Below, piece after piece: positions 1-14,478 of a DNA stretch of 64,000 nt. Numbering within the stretch: the stretch's first letter is position 1; each line of letters opens with the position of its first letter. The translations under genes were made by a program, and so were the position numbers. The stretch covers positions 66,554,390-66,618,389 of the forward strand of contig CM075850.1 of assembly GCA_037975125.1 (NCBI GenBank). The letters run 5' to 3'. The notes beneath the pieces are model-generated. The model saw only the letters and a program-made list of their open reading frames with translations, had not been told where the DNA came from and searched no databases. The DNA comes from Latrodectus hesperus (taxonomy: Eukaryota > Arthropoda > Arachnida > Araneae > Theridiidae).

Positions 1-3000
1 TTTGTCTTGAGAAGAATTTAAATTACTTACCGTGGCCAAGCGATCGGAAAGGAATTTTCAGTTTTGATTCCAGCAACTTGATTTGCGGGAGAGGGATATT
101 GTGTTCCTACTATTTTTATACACGTCATTCGGAATGGGTATTTAGGAATTTTCTTTGTATGATGAGACTTAAATACTGCCCACTATTTATGAAAACTCCT
201 GCCAGTAAGAGCGATAAGTATTAAAATGTTCTACGAAACTGGCTATTAAGTTATACGCTACGCATTTCCAAAGAATTTCTTTTAATTTAACAAGATTTTG
301 CTAGGATAACTTCAATATAACTTTTAAAACAAAAAGAGTGTTATTAGAGTACATTCTCAAATTCTGCCGAATAAAAATCGCTCAATATAGAGATAGAGAG
401 TAATTCTTTCACGAAATCTGTTATCGTACCGAATTCATTCAAGAACAGTCATGCAAATGTGAAGTCAGTTAATTTGGCAATTTTACCATTCAATTGGTTT
501 AGCATTTGGATTATTCAGTTACCACATTACGAATAACTTTAACAGACCACGAATGTTATAAAGCATTTGAAAATTTACTACGTTATAATTTCCAACAAAA
601 CTTGTGTTACAAAAGAGGAAATTAGGAAACACCTAAGCATCTTTCAACATTAAACATTTAATAATTCAGAAAGCTACAGCCATCTCGCTTTGTTCAACAG
701 TGGTTAAGATAGAACTTTTTATTTCCGACGACGAATTATTACCCTTACTATTAGACCACAATGACTCCTTCAGAAATCAGAAGAGGTAGGACTGAATTAC
801 TAATGATCATAAGCGACTGCAAACATCTATTCTCATCACCAGAAATTAAAACTGATAAATAAAATGCATGGCATAGTTAAATAAATCCCTGCATTTGCAG
901 CTATATCACAATGAATACTGTTTGGAGGACAGTAATTTACAAATGGTGAATTTTTTTTTCTGAAATGCTTAAGTAAATGTTTACGAAAAAATGTGAGGTA
1001 TTCGATACATGTTTAAAATTGGCCATTTGATGTGCCTCCTTTCGCATTCTGTACTTTTATGCTCATGCAAAAACTACAATATCAATTTACAACAAAAATA
1101 TTTTTCAGTATTTTTCAGTTTCAAAAAACTTTTTGTCACACAGAGCAGTGCATTTTTGTACAAAATGCATTAATTTTAACTCGTTTAATCTTTTAAATTT
1201 TCAGTTTGCTTATATTTTTATTTAACATATGACCACGATAATTTAAACTCTATTACTACGCTTTTATAATTGTTACAGTTTCCAGATAAGAAATTAAAGT
1301 ATTCAAAAAATACAATTCACTTCTGCTTGTATGTATTTTTAAATATTTTAAAAAATGAATACAACTAATTGTAAATGTAAATTTAATCATCATAAATCAA
1401 CACTTAATTAGACATTTTAAAATAAGTCTCTTCTGTTTTAAATTTTGAAGTTTTCTGAACATTCGTTGTGATTTTAAAAATGTGTGTTGAAATAGAAATC
1501 TAAATAACGAGCAATGAAACTGATTTAAGATTTCTAAGTAAGACTTAGGAAAGTAAGATGCCATTAGAATTGTTAAGCAGAGATTATGGAAGTTTTTTGT
1601 GCTTACAATCTGGGAGGATAAAGAGCTTTCCAGTTTGATTATATTTATCTTCAAAGAAAAATGACTATGTATTTTCTGGCGAGAAGATCTGATTATCCTT
1701 TTATTTCATCTCTTTTCCACGCTTGAAAAGCAGATAGAATTATATTTCCATTACTACACACGCTAAAATCCCTTAAGAATCCTATTCTGAAATAAATAAA
1801 TGGTAGTTCAGATTTTCCTCTGTATATTCTAGCAATGATTTATTCTGAATGTTAAGTTATAAGTTCCTGAATAATAGATTATAACAATAGGTGAAGATAA
1901 TCCCTTCAATTATATTTTCTTATCCATTTGAAGAGGAGTCTCAAATTATAAACAAAGCTACAAACAACATTTCAAATATTGGGCTGTTATAAATTCATTA
2001 AAAATTAACAGTTAAAAGGAAGCATGATAATAATTTTGAATGTAATAAAAAATATTCACATTTTAATTTATTATATTTGGTACATGTAATTCTCATTTAT
2101 TATAAATTTAATTTATCATTTTGTTTTGGAAACGCACCAAAAGATAATTTATTAAGATATTTTCATTTTTTTTCGAAATTATATTTTCAATTTTGCTATT
2201 AAGCAAGATAAGTTATCATGAAATGCGTGTGTTCTCTAATATTTATTTCAATATAGTTTCAAATCTAAATATTTTCTAATTCATATTAAAGTTAATTTTT
2301 ATAGACTTTTAAAAAATGAAGAAACATGCTGAAATTAAAAAATATACATATAAACCCTCAATACTACAAAATTATGCAAAAGTTATTTATAAATAACATT
2401 ACTCTTTTGCTTCTAGGAACAAGAGTAAATTAAGGGGGAACTAAAACTCTTGAGAAAATCCAATAATAAGACAACTGGTTCACAACGTTTTTACTTTTGA
2501 ATTGAGATCCAGTGAATTTGCTTTCATTATTAAAACTGTTCGTCTTTTAAACTTTGACTTACACAATTTCATTTCTTACTGTCAGAAGTTAGATTGTGCC
2601 CTACTCAAAATAGTATTTTTTAGAGAATTTAAAATTGTCATAACCTTACACTTGATCAACATAATATATAATTCCTAAAACTTTAGATACTGTTTCTGAT
2701 CTCCGTTATTTTTGGAAATATTATTCATAGCCCTTTGTATTTCATTACAAATAGAAACGTTATTTAATCCTAAGTACAATTATGTATGATACATATTCAG
2801 TACTCATAAGTACAATACATTTGGTTTGAATATATATATTTGTGGTCTCTTGTGTGAACAATTCTGACTAATATTGTTCCAAATATTTCAATATTATCTC
2901 GGATTGAACACCAATAATTGAAAGAAATGTATATTACAAATTTTATCCATCTGGTATTTCCATAATTTTAAATAACATCCTTTTTTCTTTTCCCTTTCTT

Positions 3001-4000
3001 CCTTGATGGGGAGATGCAGTGGTTTATCAAGAGTAATTAAACCATTGAATCAATAAGAAACATATTTGATGAATTTCACTCAGATAAATTTATACGTTTG
3101 CGATTTATATCCTCCCATAAACCTGTTTGAGAAGGCAGGAAACTATTTCCAACGGTAATCAATCCTCATTCGAAGCGATAAAGAACACATGTTCCAAATT
3201 TTGTAAGAAGTTATCTAATGGTTTTCGAACAGGATTCCTTTTTCTTTACCTTCTCTTGCGTCTTTGTGGATGATGCTAATTACTATTTAGCAGCTTAATT
3301 AATTCTATAAAAGAAAGAACACGCCATCTAAATTTTTCAAAGAATTTCTAGTTATGAAAAGTTGTACAAAGTTTAAATAAACCGGAAACAGGTATTTACG
3401 ATTGTAATACTTTGTGTTTGTGTAGGGGGGTCATTTTAACTTTTTAAACAAACTATTTTCTTGAATTAAAACTAATTATATTAAATCATAAATTAAGTCT
3501 TAATATAAGCATAATTTTCAAGTAATGAGCAAGACGATTATAAATTAATTTAGATTTGAAAATACAAGATTTACTTTTCTGATAATTTTTAATCCAAACA
3601 TTTTTTATTTAAAAGTATTCAAAGAAAATAATTCAGTATAAATATTTGATTTCTTTCCTTTAAAACTGATACCACATAATCCTCAAAACTATTTTCTTTA
3701 GAGGAAAAAAAGAAAATAAAAATCATTTTCAATTGACGTGAACATGGTTTACTGAAAATTTTCTTTCTATGTCATTTTTTAAGCAAATTTATTTATTTAT
3801 TTGCTTGATTAAATTTTCCAATAAAGTTTTTTTCTGTCTAAATAGGTAGATAATAAATTAAAATAAACTTAACAAAAATTTCTAAGAAAAGATATTTCTG
3901 AAAAGAATTTTATTCTTGTTAAAGCACAAATGGTCTTCGAATGATTAAATTTTCCTCTCTCTTATTGAATTCGCTTATTCAACTCATGATTTCGTGAATA
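1..4000. other. AT-rich intergenic DNA, nothing assignable
   Basis: Only short chance frames rich in Phe, Ile, Lys and Asn; no splice-consistent exon, RNA gene or transposon recognised. Confidence 0.6.
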
Positions 4001-4061
4001 AAATAAATTGTTTAAATTTTTTGTTTATATATATTTGTATATTTCTGTATATATATATTTG

Positions 4062-4065
<4 letters not shown>

Positions 4066-4106
<41 letters not shown>
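4066..4106. repeat. TA dinucleotide microsatellite
   Basis: About 20 TA units with shorter imperfect TA runs on either side. Confidence 0.95.
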
Positions 4107-4109
<3 letters not shown>

Positions 4110-4904
4110 ATAAAAATATATATATATACAGTTATTGTAATAAGCTCAACGGAGACATATTTTTCAATAAACAATTAAAACAAATTTTTAAATAATAATT
4201 AAAACTGTTCATCTTCTGCGTCTATTTAGACTTACCAATATGAATTTTATGCTGAAAGTCATTTACATTTCAAAAATCTTGATGTATAAAATTTTCAAAG
4301 TTTGTAGAATCATATTTTTTAAATTGATTAATTAATTTGTCTTTAATCTGACTCAAGCAGTTGAATTTCATAATGCAATTTTGACTAAAAAAATTTAGAA
4401 CGTCATCCGCCAAATATTTATCTAGACTGTTTACTTTTTTCTTCTTTACCTTTTCTGCATCAGCAGGAATTTCAAACATAATTCAGTTTTCTATAATTAA
4501 TGAAAAGGATGAGCTTTTGGTGATATCTCTCGAAAATTCAGTATCCTAACTCCTTCATTTCATTCTGGACATTTTAAATGGGAAACTGTTTTGATTTTTT
4601 AAGTCCATAGTTCTCGGCGCATGACAATAATCCTTTCAACTTTCTTGTTATTATATTTAATTTGAATTCACTATTGTACAACACATAATTGTGTAACAGT
4701 CTGCAATCGAATTATTAAAAAATATTTCTGAGACCTTTCAATATAATCTAAAATTCACTATAATAATTTTAATCCTAAGTACTAAACAACTGAAAGAAAA
4801 GTGAATGCGTAAAGTCTGTTTTTTAAAATCTTTTTTTTATCAATGACAAAAATATTGTCATAGCATATCAGATGATCAATTTACGAATATTTGAATCAGA
4901 TTGC

Positions 4905-5045
4905 CATTGATCTGGCTGCCAAATAGTTAGCGCTCTAGTTTTCTGTTCAGCATCTCTCGTGGGTTTGATTACTTCGTCGAGTTTGGATATTTGTAGTCGT
5001 TCGGAATTAAAGTTAAGTACTGATCTGATTATCTTTAGGGTCCAA
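4905..5045 (+). repeat. Degenerate tRNA-derived SINE-like patch
   Basis: A GC-richer patch contains tagttagcgctctag (A-box-like) and, about 35 nt later, gtgggtttgattac (B-box-like), the arrangement of a decayed tRNA-derived SINE. The anticodon arm does not fold into a functional tRNA as far as I can see. Confidence 0.35.
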
Positions 5046-6703
5046 AAAATGACCGTTGATTGTCAAACTAACCAACATCATTATCAAATGGAAAATAAGC
5101 AACTAATAGAATATATATTTTATTTCTAACTAACTTTCTAAATTCAGAACATATAAAAAATGAAAATCATTATTGTAGTATCCTTACCGGTACGAGAACT
5201 ATATATTCCTTAAGTCTATTAATGCACTTAAAATATTTTATTGTTGAAGATTATTTTAGTGGTTATATCATATTATACATTATTGATGATAGTTTTCTTT
5301 GAAAAAAAGTATTATCCTGTATTTTTACCATCAGATCAGAATAAGCTTCATATGTGCTCATCATGTGAAAATAATGACATGAAATATAGTATTTCAATAT
5401 TATAATTGTTTTAAAGAGCTATTTGCACTCTTCATTTTAAATGAAGAAAAAAGATAAAGTTTTTAATAGAAAGTCAAATGTTTTTTTAGTCCAGGTGTCA
5501 AAAATTTTATGTGTTTTATACATTTACAAAAGTTGTGTAATACAATTATTATGTTATAAATAATATAGATAAAAAAGTAGTTCAAAATATAACTTAAAAA
5601 TACAACTCGTTTTACAGCTTAATGCATTCATAGAAACATTTTATGTACCGTATTGTATGCTTAAAAAAAGCTTAATCTGTATGTCAATAACTTAAAAATA
5701 AATAATAAAATCTTATTTTGCTTTTATTGTATACAAACAACTAAAATTTATCTCGTAAACATTTAAAATATCTTCTCTTATATTCCAAACAGGCATTTTT
5801 CCAATTGAATACTCAAATTTTGCAGATAGTTCCTTACAATAATTTGATAATTCTCTCTTTTTCACAGGATCATGGTTAAATAATTATAAAATGTTTAATT
5901 TGAGATTATATTTTAAAATAAGTACTTTTAAATACATTTAAAATACACGTTAAAAGAATATTTCGAAAAAACTTTTATCTTTATTAAAAAATAATACAAT
6001 TACTGATTATATTCTTTTTTTAACACATATTTTTAATTTCAGAGAAATGATAAAAATTTATCTGAATTTCATAAGCATTTGAATTACAGTAGCAAAAATA
6101 TTCGGAAACTCATGAGTAAATTTTTAGAGTTTACTTAAAATATATTTCTAGTAAAATTTTGGACGTTTATTTTCATTAATATTAATACCTATTAAGTTTT
6201 AATCCACAAATATAGCTACAGATGGTAATAAAATTTCTAATGACCATCAAGTTTTCTATTTTGAAACTTCTGCTTGTAAATCCATACAGCTTCAAAATAT
6301 GAAAGTAAATAAGAAAGAAGAAAACGTAAAAACCATATGATGTACATTTTATCTTGTGTTCTGTAACAAAATTAACTGTAATAAAACATGTTTCTTTCCT
6401 TCGAAAAGTGTATCGTATAACGTATCCCATAATGAGGTAATCGAGTGTAAATTGCTTCATTATCTTCTTTCATTGTTTCCACAAAATGTCAGCATTTAGT
6501 ATTATCTTAAAAATAGGAAGTGAAAAAAATTACAACGCAAAATTGCTCACTTAATAGGAAAAAAAGACGTGGTTCAATTAATTCCCTGTAAACTTGTTTT
6601 CAAAGTAATATGAGACATGATAAATAAGTAAGAACGAATTTCCTACAAGATATATAAAAAGCAAAAGAATAAATTATCAGGTCATATAATTTAAGAGGAT
6701 AAT

Positions 6704-6779
6704 CACAGTTTATTCTGAGCTCCCTCAGAATAAACTGTGCACAGCCTTTTCAATCTATCGTTCTATTGAAAAGGCTGTG
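6704..6779. repeat. Two adjacent perfect hairpins
   Basis: First hairpin: 16-bp perfect arms 6704-6719 and 6724-6739 with a 4-nt loop. Second hairpin: 15-bp perfect arms 6740-6754 (cacagccttttcaat) and 6765-6779 with a 10-nt loop. They abut without a spacer. Confidence 0.9.
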
Positions 6780-7842
6780 TCCTGATTAGGAGAATTGCGT
6801 TTACAGACTTTATTCATAATTATTCTGCACTCGATTATGTTGTGTTAATTTATTTATATTGTACAATAATATATAAAAAATAAATTCTTTATCAAAGAAA
6901 TATTCTAATGTTTAAACTAATTAAAAAGTGTGAAAAAATTAATTTATATCTTTTTGATTCTACCAGTCTCAGTTTAATAAATGGCAGCACTTTTCAAATA
7001 TTCAGTTGCATATTCCCGATATCTAAAGTGATAGTATAGAAACATATATTTTAAAAACTGTAGGGAAACAGTTTTGTAAGCCTAAGTATTTGCATAATAA
7101 TGTATATTTAAAAATGTACTTTTAATGTTCTACAACAGCAATTTCGGATATTATTAAAAAATTTTCCTTACAAACATCACGCAACAAAAAGGTAGTACGC
7201 TAAAGAGTTGCATCAATTTCTGACATTTTGTTTCCCATTTTATATTCTTTTTTGTTAAAATTATTTTTATTGTTATATCATCACTAGAAAAAAGTTTAAT
7301 ATTAAATGAATATTGTGTAAAAGGTATTCTTAAAATCTTCATTCTTTAAGTGTTACTTGAATATTTTACGCATGCTTGATTTAGAAAAGTTTTAATAATT
7401 TAAAATACATTGATAGTTCCACTTATGCTGTTGGTCATTAAAATTGCAACACCATGAACAAAAGCATGTGCTCGAGTCCCTGACCATAGAAGCTGCCTCC
7501 TACCCACCCATGATTAATTCACACATTTTACCTTGTTTTCGGCTTACCAAGCAACCTGATTCGGGATCCCCTTCTGGTGCTTGACTTTTTTAGGGTGAAT
7601 GGACTCGTGGATCTGATCCAGCTTTGCTTATTACGGGGATTGGAAACAACAACACAAAAGCATACAAGATTTTTACTGTGGCATGAAACCAAATTGATTA
7701 AAATTGCAAATAGTTTGATGTTTTACAATGATGCGAAATTAATAAAAACAGTTATCCCTTGCAAATAAAACGGTGGTAATACATGTAGATATAGAGTGGA
7801 ATTGGGTTTGGAAAACAAGCAAATCATTCTATCTAAAGTCTA

Positions 7843-7898
7843 GGCACAGACATGAAGCATATATAAATACAATAATATATATGCTTCATGTCTATGCC
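7843..7898. repeat. Hairpin, 23-bp arms
   Basis: Arms ggcacagacatgaagcat... (7843-7865) and its complement (7876-7898) differ at one position (a G-U pair in RNA), with a 10-nt loop. It lies inside the Tc1 relic. Confidence 0.85.
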
Positions 7899-8419
7899 AG
7901 ACTTCATCAACCACAATACCTGGAGAGGCGTGGTGGGTCAATCTCTCATCAACTCATGCCCAGATATTTTCTCTTGGAGAGAGGTCAGAAGACCATGCAG
8001 GCCGGAACACAAATCGATTTCTTTCTATAAGGTGAAAGGTCAGGGCATGATATGAGTTTACATTATCTTTCTAAAAGTGATCATTTCGTGATCTTGAAAA
8101 TGGGACAGATTCACTCAGGTTAAAATATCAGAAATATACCAATCGCAGTTTAAAAAATTGTCTATCCGAATAAGAGATGTGTATGCCATGTCACCAAGGA
8201 CTCTTTGTACCTTCACGTTAGTTTCAGGGACCCTATGACGATATCAAATGCAACTTATCGATGAGCGATTTCCAGACATAATATCAAAATATAGCAATCC
8301 AAAAGAGATTCATTTTAAAAGATGCGTTATGCCGCTTCAGTACGCAGCTTTGTTTTCTATAGTGCATTTTCAAGAGAAGTCGATATATGATCACCGTGGT
8401 ATTGCAAACATCACCGCAC

Positions 8420-8640
8420 AAGGCTCACCGAGACATAGTGATAGGTCCTTACTCCTCGGAGCATAAGATCAAGGGTTCGATCTCAACCACTATTTAATAA
8501 TGGGAGATGGATGTTGCACTTTTACCTTCTGCAAACACGTCTGTCGTAAGGAGTGCTTGGTGCGTTTCTGGGTTTCCTCCATCGCGACACGTGAATACGG
8601 CCCGCAATCTTTGTAAAGTCCTCATGGAAGGCAATTTATA
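8420..8640 (+). repeat. tRNA-derived SINE-like insert
   Basis: A tRNA-like head is visible: tagtgatagg as a weak A box (about 8436) and aagggttcgatctcaacc as a good B box (about 8470-8490) at tRNA spacing. A GC-richer body follows. It interrupts the Tc1 relic. No poly(A) or target duplication was identified, so the limits are approximate. Confidence 0.5.
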
Positions 8641-10385
8641 GGGCGGACATTAAAATGTACTGCAATGTCTGTTATATTGTCCACCATATGATTGTACGAG
8701 TCAAAACATCCTCACATTGTACTAGTAGATACCGAGTATGTGCAAATAAGCTCATTTCCTAATTTTAAGTTGTAATATGGTTGTGCAATTTTACAAGTCA
8801 GACATCACAATATGTCTGTTCTCTTGGGAGTCACAGATGGTGTTAAGAATCTACATGCCATTTAATATACCCTTCAGAACTAATGGCCATCAGAATATTT
8901 AAGTTAACAAATATCATTATTTCAAAAATGTTTTCACCATAATCTTTGAATTTATACTGAAAATTCAAACATTCTCTTCAAGTTGTTTGATAATTTTACG
9001 TTTTAAAATAAATATTTTAAAGTCTCGAACTTCAAAAATAACATTTTAGAATTTATCATGTTAAAAAAATAGCAAAATTGAGACTAGCAGGTTACTTTTA
9101 ATGTGTGTGAAAAAGAATGATGATTCTAATATTTTGAAATATAAGAATATTCTCATACTTTAATGACTATCATGCCATCCACTTTATAAATATTTCTACA
9201 ATTAAGCCAACAATAAAATTTCCCTTCCTTTTCTAAAATGATCTTTAAAGTTTAGGACTTTTAATATACAATGATTTTTCCTAGTAAAAATATTAACGAT
9301 TTTTTTAAGAAAATCATTAAAAAGGCATAGTTAATGATTTTTCTTAAGAAAACCAAATTTTAAAATATTAAGTACAGGAAATTGTATTGGCATTTTAAAA
9401 AAGTAGAAAAATGATATCTATCTCTCTGATATTTTCTTAGAAAAAATAAAACATGAATACTTTAAATTTCTCTTTCATAACTAATATAGTAAAATTCCAA
9501 AAAAATACTTATATTAGTGGTGCTTAAGAAGAATTAGATCAAGTAAAAATATACGCTTCAAAAAAGTAGAATTCTAAATTCTGAAAAAATGATATATCAG
9601 GCATTTAGATATTAAAAATGTGGTATACTAGTAATTATATACTTTTTCGAAATACATAATTTGATCCTAAGGTTATTTAGACATCTTAATCTTTCCAGTA
9701 TTCTTCAGTAAATCAAGGTATAATCAGACTTTTAACTTCTTTTAAAACGCTTTCACATTTTTGTTGTTACTACTTGGAACGAACTTATATATCACTCCAA
9801 TTTTCACTTGCCGTTAAAATTCTTGAACAGTAAGCGAACAAGCAAACAAATAATATATGACTCTTAAGGAATGGTACATCGATTAAGGATATCACAAACA
9901 CACTATATAGTTAGGTCATCCCACTAAAAATATTTTTATTTTTTATTTGAAACAGAGCATTTGTAAATAAATAATGTTTCCTCTGATCATAGCTATGGTT
10001 GTAAAATCATTAGTTTGAATTTTTTCAGTGCAATTTTTTAAAAATACCTTCAGAAATGCTTGCAGTATTTTTTGAAATATTTATTTTATATGAAAAAATG
10101 TCTGATGCAAAATATTTTTCTTATTGTAAAGTACAATTGCATTTTTCTACATTTCGCTTTTAGTATATAATTTTAAAAAAGTTTTAACACATTTTATAGC
10201 GCAATGATTTATTTACACTTTTAAACAACGCTTCATTCTTACAAACTTTTTCTATTGCATTTTTTATCTTTTAATTGTAAATAAACTCAAGTTTGACACT
10301 TTAAAGAATTTATTATAATGTTAACAATTTATTTCTGGACTTGCTATAATTTATTTACTGTTCATAAATAAAAATAGTATGCAAT

Positions 10386-10403
10386 CACACACACACACAC
10401 ACA
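10386..10403. repeat. CA microsatellite
   Basis: Nine CA units. Confidence 0.9.
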
Positions 10404-11643
10404 TTTTTATCGTATTTTATTGTAAAACGCAAATATAAACAAACCAAATTTGATTGCAACAAAATTCAAGCTTGCCACATTATTTTTTTTCTCCCTCCAG
10501 ATATCTTATCAGATTCACAAATATCCATTTTCATTTCTATCATTTAAGAAAACCTGAAATAAATATAATATACTTTAAAAAAATCTGTGGTAGGTTGATA
10601 CCAAAATTTATTTTGCTTAAAATATCAATACAAAATTTTATACAATAGAATATAAATTTATAAATTTATTGATCATGATATTTAACCCCCTATTTCCATG
10701 ATTTGACTGTAATCCAGGTTTAAATATTACCCCTAAATTTAAAATTGAGTGCTTTGAATTCAAACAATTTAAAATAATTTTAAGTTTATGTTTAATTATT
10801 CATATCGTTAGTTTAAATTGAAAATTAACAATAATATTTTAATTAAAGCTACGTAAAATAATTTGGTATTCTTATTATAAAATGACTGAGGAAAAAAAGA
10901 AAAGAAAATCTTAATATTTCTTTTTCCACTTGTTTTTGGTTACTTTATTAATTAAAAATTTCTCCCCTCCCCCACCCGGCATAACCTGTAGAAGAGCAAT
11001 AGAAAAATTATTATGTGCGAAATTCTCTTTGAAGATAGAATTGACTGTATAACCAAGAGCCATAACATTCTTCCGAAATCGTATGAAATTTATAAGCAAC
11101 CCCTTCATATTAGCGAGTATATTAATACTATGGTATACATACATTAACTACTGGGTTAGAGTGTTCCCGTGAAACTATAAATTCCAGTTTTTTTTTTATT
11201 GTTTAAAAAAATTACTATAAAGGCACCAACTAACCTTTTAAGTTTTACTTCTTTTTACATATATGATTTAGTATCCAGAAATTACTTTTCGATGGTGATA
11301 AAAATATTTGAAATATTTTTTTACACTGACTGCCAAAAGTATACGTAAATAATAAATAATTTAAAATGTACGCAACAATAAGGTGAGTAAATTGAATAAA
11401 ATGGGCAACAGATGAAAGGAACTTGATTCAAGTGTGCTATACATTTATACTATGAAAAATACTATGTGTGCATTCAATAGCAATTTTAACTTAAAAAAAT
11501 AACAAATTCTTATACGTGTACACTAATTTTTCAGCTTCATTATGAAAATATTATTTCGTTTTGTTTCTATAAAGAAATATTAAAAAGCTAAATATATGCT
11601 GTATGTAAAATTACCAATTTACAAAAGAAATCTATTAATAATC

Positions 11644-11697
11644 GAAAAGAAATTGATATACATTAAGGAATTCTTTTTTATATATCAATTTCTTTTC
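11644..11697. repeat. Hairpin, 17-bp perfect arms
   Basis: gaaaagaaattgatata (11644-11660) is exactly complementary to 11681-11697, with a 20-nt loop. Confidence 0.85.
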
Positions 11698-12879
11698 ACT
11701 TACAAATAGATGTGTTTTACAAACAAATAAAAGAGGCAATAATCTGCAAAAATAATTAATTTGGAAATGCATGAAAATATCCTGCTGAAAAATTGAGGAT
11801 ATTTGCTTTTTTTTCAATATCCTTTTGTGTTAATTTTCAATTACCATTTTTATGTTAAATATTGAAAATATTCCCCACTCGTTAAATTTAATTTAAATTA
11901 AAATTTCTAATAAAATTTGAGATTAAGTATTGCATACATCGATATAAATTAACGAGATTAAATAAAATTATTATTTATAAAATAAGATTACATAAACTCA
12001 ATACAAACAAGAAAAAGAGATTAAATAACTCGAAAATTCTGGAAACCCAAAGTCAGCATTAGAAAATAATTTAATGCATAAGCATTTTTTTTAAAAAAAG
12101 CGCAGAGGAAAGTTGTTAAATATTTGCAGTCACATATTATAAGTTTCATATTATTTATTAAAATATTCGAACATAAATATACAAAAATTACAAACTGACA
12201 TCATACTTGAGTTAAAAATTAAGGTTCTGTAAAAAGTCAAATTTCTAGAATTAAATTTGATATTGTATAATGTTGGAATAATTTTAGTAAATGTAAGAGT
12301 TTTATTTGTAATTGTTGTTAGAAAATACACATTTTGCTGACAAAATCAATTTTTAAATGAAACTCTTACAATTTATCCATACCAAAGGGCGTTTATTTTT
12401 TCAAATTGCAAATGAATTTTGTATTTATTAACATAAAGATCAAAAGAAAACAGAAATATAAATTTGTATAAAAATTTTCTTATTAATATTTAATATCCGT
12501 TACTTTCCGAATTTATTTTATGATCTATAACCATCTACAAACAACATATCATATTTATCATAAAATGTTTTAAAGGGTTAATATCTTTCGAATAATATTA
12601 TATCTGATTTTTTTTATTTAGATTAAAATATCATTAATCTTGTAAATATAAATTTTACAACTAATTTTTGTCTTTTTTCATATTCCGCAAAGAAATAAGT
12701 TGGCAAATAATTCAACAACTTCAAAAATTTTTACCTCTCTAAAACTTTTATTCAAAATTCACCACACTAAATAAAATACTGAATTTAAAAGTAAATCCAT
12801 TGAATTTTAAATGATATTTATCAGAAATAATCAAATATTTTCCTTAAATTCTACCACTTTTAATTAAATAAGTCGACAT

Positions 12880-13150
12880 CCATAGAGTAAGGAATATTAG
12901 GGATGTCATCAACACATCTAAGCGACATATTGCATGTTACTTCTGTCAAAGACCCTAAAGGCTGAAAAACTAATCGATATTCTTGGAGTAGATCAGTGTC
13001 TTTTACAAGCGGAAACTCTCATCGTTTCAATCATTTATTCTTTGTCCACAGTATTGTTTGGACTGCCCTCTTTCCGAGATTAATATTTGGATAGTCCACA
13101 TTGACAATTAAATATTTGTCGTTTCGTGATCATATTCGGATTGTGGTTCC
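12880..13150. other. Slightly GC-richer unique patch, unassigned
   Basis: Less AT-rich than the flanks with no ORF above 60 codons. It could be an old repeat; I see no ends or duplications. Confidence 0.2.
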
Positions 13151-13539
13151 TTGATAATTATAAAAACAAAAAGTTTCAATGGGGAACATTTTTCTCTTTA
13201 AATTCTTAACTTTCATTTTTAATTTTTCACTGGATCTAAAACAAACAATTTTCAAAACGTTAAACTAAAATCACGATGTGATTTCTAAATTAGTATATAG
13301 TATTACAGAAACTATTAAAGAGAGAAAAGATAAAAATGTGCTTTCACTGCTGTACATTGTTAGACGTCTGGAATTTAAAACTTTTAGTAAGAAATATCTT
13401 TCGCTTGTTGAAAATTTCCGTTTGATTAATTTTGGACATGTGAAGTTTATTGAATTTTAAGGAAATTTAATGTGATTTATATGCTCAGGTAATTTGTAAT
13501 CATTAAAGTGTTACAACACACACACACATATATATTTAT

Positions 13540-13870
13540 AACTCACTTTTATATGGGGCATTTCCCCTACACACCATTGGTACGCTAGAATATCCCCTGG
13601 CACTCTGTTGAAAATTAAATGGAGGCCCTGACTAAACTAACAAATGATCTCTTTAAATGTCTTTACTTAGTTAGAGACAGAAAAACCCATCCTACCTACA
13701 GAAAATCCAAAGATGTTGTGGCCATTCAGCTTCACCGAATCACCTTCCGGGCTGCATCGGACTTTCTAAGGGAGACTTAATATCCAATTCCCTCATTGTT
13801 ATAGATTCTTTGGAAGTCTGGAGCTTAATAGACATCTTCTGTAGCTTAATTTACATTTGTCAGAAGTTTC
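13540..13870. other. Unassigned patch, possible old repeat or exon fragment
   Basis: The plus strand reads KTHPTYRKSKDVVAIQLHRI and TFRAASDFLRET before a stop (about 13684-13780), with coding-like composition but no start or splice context and no family I know. Confidence 0.25.
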
Positions 13871-14079
13871 GAAGATAAGCGTACATGCGCATCTATGTAT
13901 ATGTGGATACATGTGTAAAAAAGTTACATAGAAATAAAAAGTATATTTATCATATTATTATATAACAAAAGACTTATATATACATTTGGACAGTTAAAAC
14001 TGCTTTTCCAAAGAACAACTGCTACACGTGAAAATTACACAACAGTGAGAAGTTATTGTGCAAATAATTTTATTTTTAA

Positions 14080-14440
14080 AATAATTAAATTTGCGTGAGG
14101 CCACCACCGCTTCCCTTCTGAAGCGTACGTTGATGTCATTCTGGCACCCCGTAAGGTTTCCACATCTTTTTGTGCCAACCATCTTTGCCCCGACTGGTGC
14201 ACTGTGAACGCATCCAGATGTCTGTCAGCTGCGATTTGCCATAAGAACGAAATTTCAATCATTATTTTCCTACAGCAATAACGGCGCGAATATTGCCCAC
14301 TCTGCTGGTTTCTCACCTTGTATCTTATCCTACGTGCACTGGAGAGCTTCGCATTTCGCATCATTTGCATAACTCTGTAAGGTGCGTCTACCCTGAAATT
14401 TGCATAATTTTCTGGTCCCTCCTTCTTGGTGCTGCATTTT
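14080..14440. other. GC-richer island of unknown nature
   Basis: Base composition is clearly richer in G and C than the surroundings. A 105-codon open frame lies on the minus strand (14370-14053; contains ARRIRYKVRNQQSGQYSRRY) and a second overlaps it. I recognise no domain. It may be part of an old transposon or an ancient coding fragment. Confidence 0.35.
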
Positions 14441-14478
14441 CAATGTCGGGCAAATGTTTCAATACGTATGTTTTCACA

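Larger units (their letters stand above)
7430..8815 (-). pseudogene. Dead Tc1-like DNA transposon
   Basis: The minus strand at about 7957-8011 reads FRPAWSSDLSPRENIW, the Tc1 motif around the last catalytic acidic residue, followed by a stop and HHASPGIVVDE. The outer ends share an inverted motif: ttaaaattgcaacaccatga near 7439-7458 and, on the other strand near 8770-8800, tgtaaaattgcacaaccata. The relic has stops, a palindrome insertion (7843-7898) and a SINE-like insert (about 8420-8640). Exact ends and target TA were not fixed. Confidence 0.6.
8830..12870. other. AT-rich intergenic DNA
   Basis: Apart from the CA run and the hairpin at 11644, nothing recognisable. Short frames are chance. 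Confidence 0.55.

Noticed and set aside
9290..9355. Repeated ttaagaaaatcatt-like motif
   Set aside because: Short and low complexity; expected in DNA this AT-rich.
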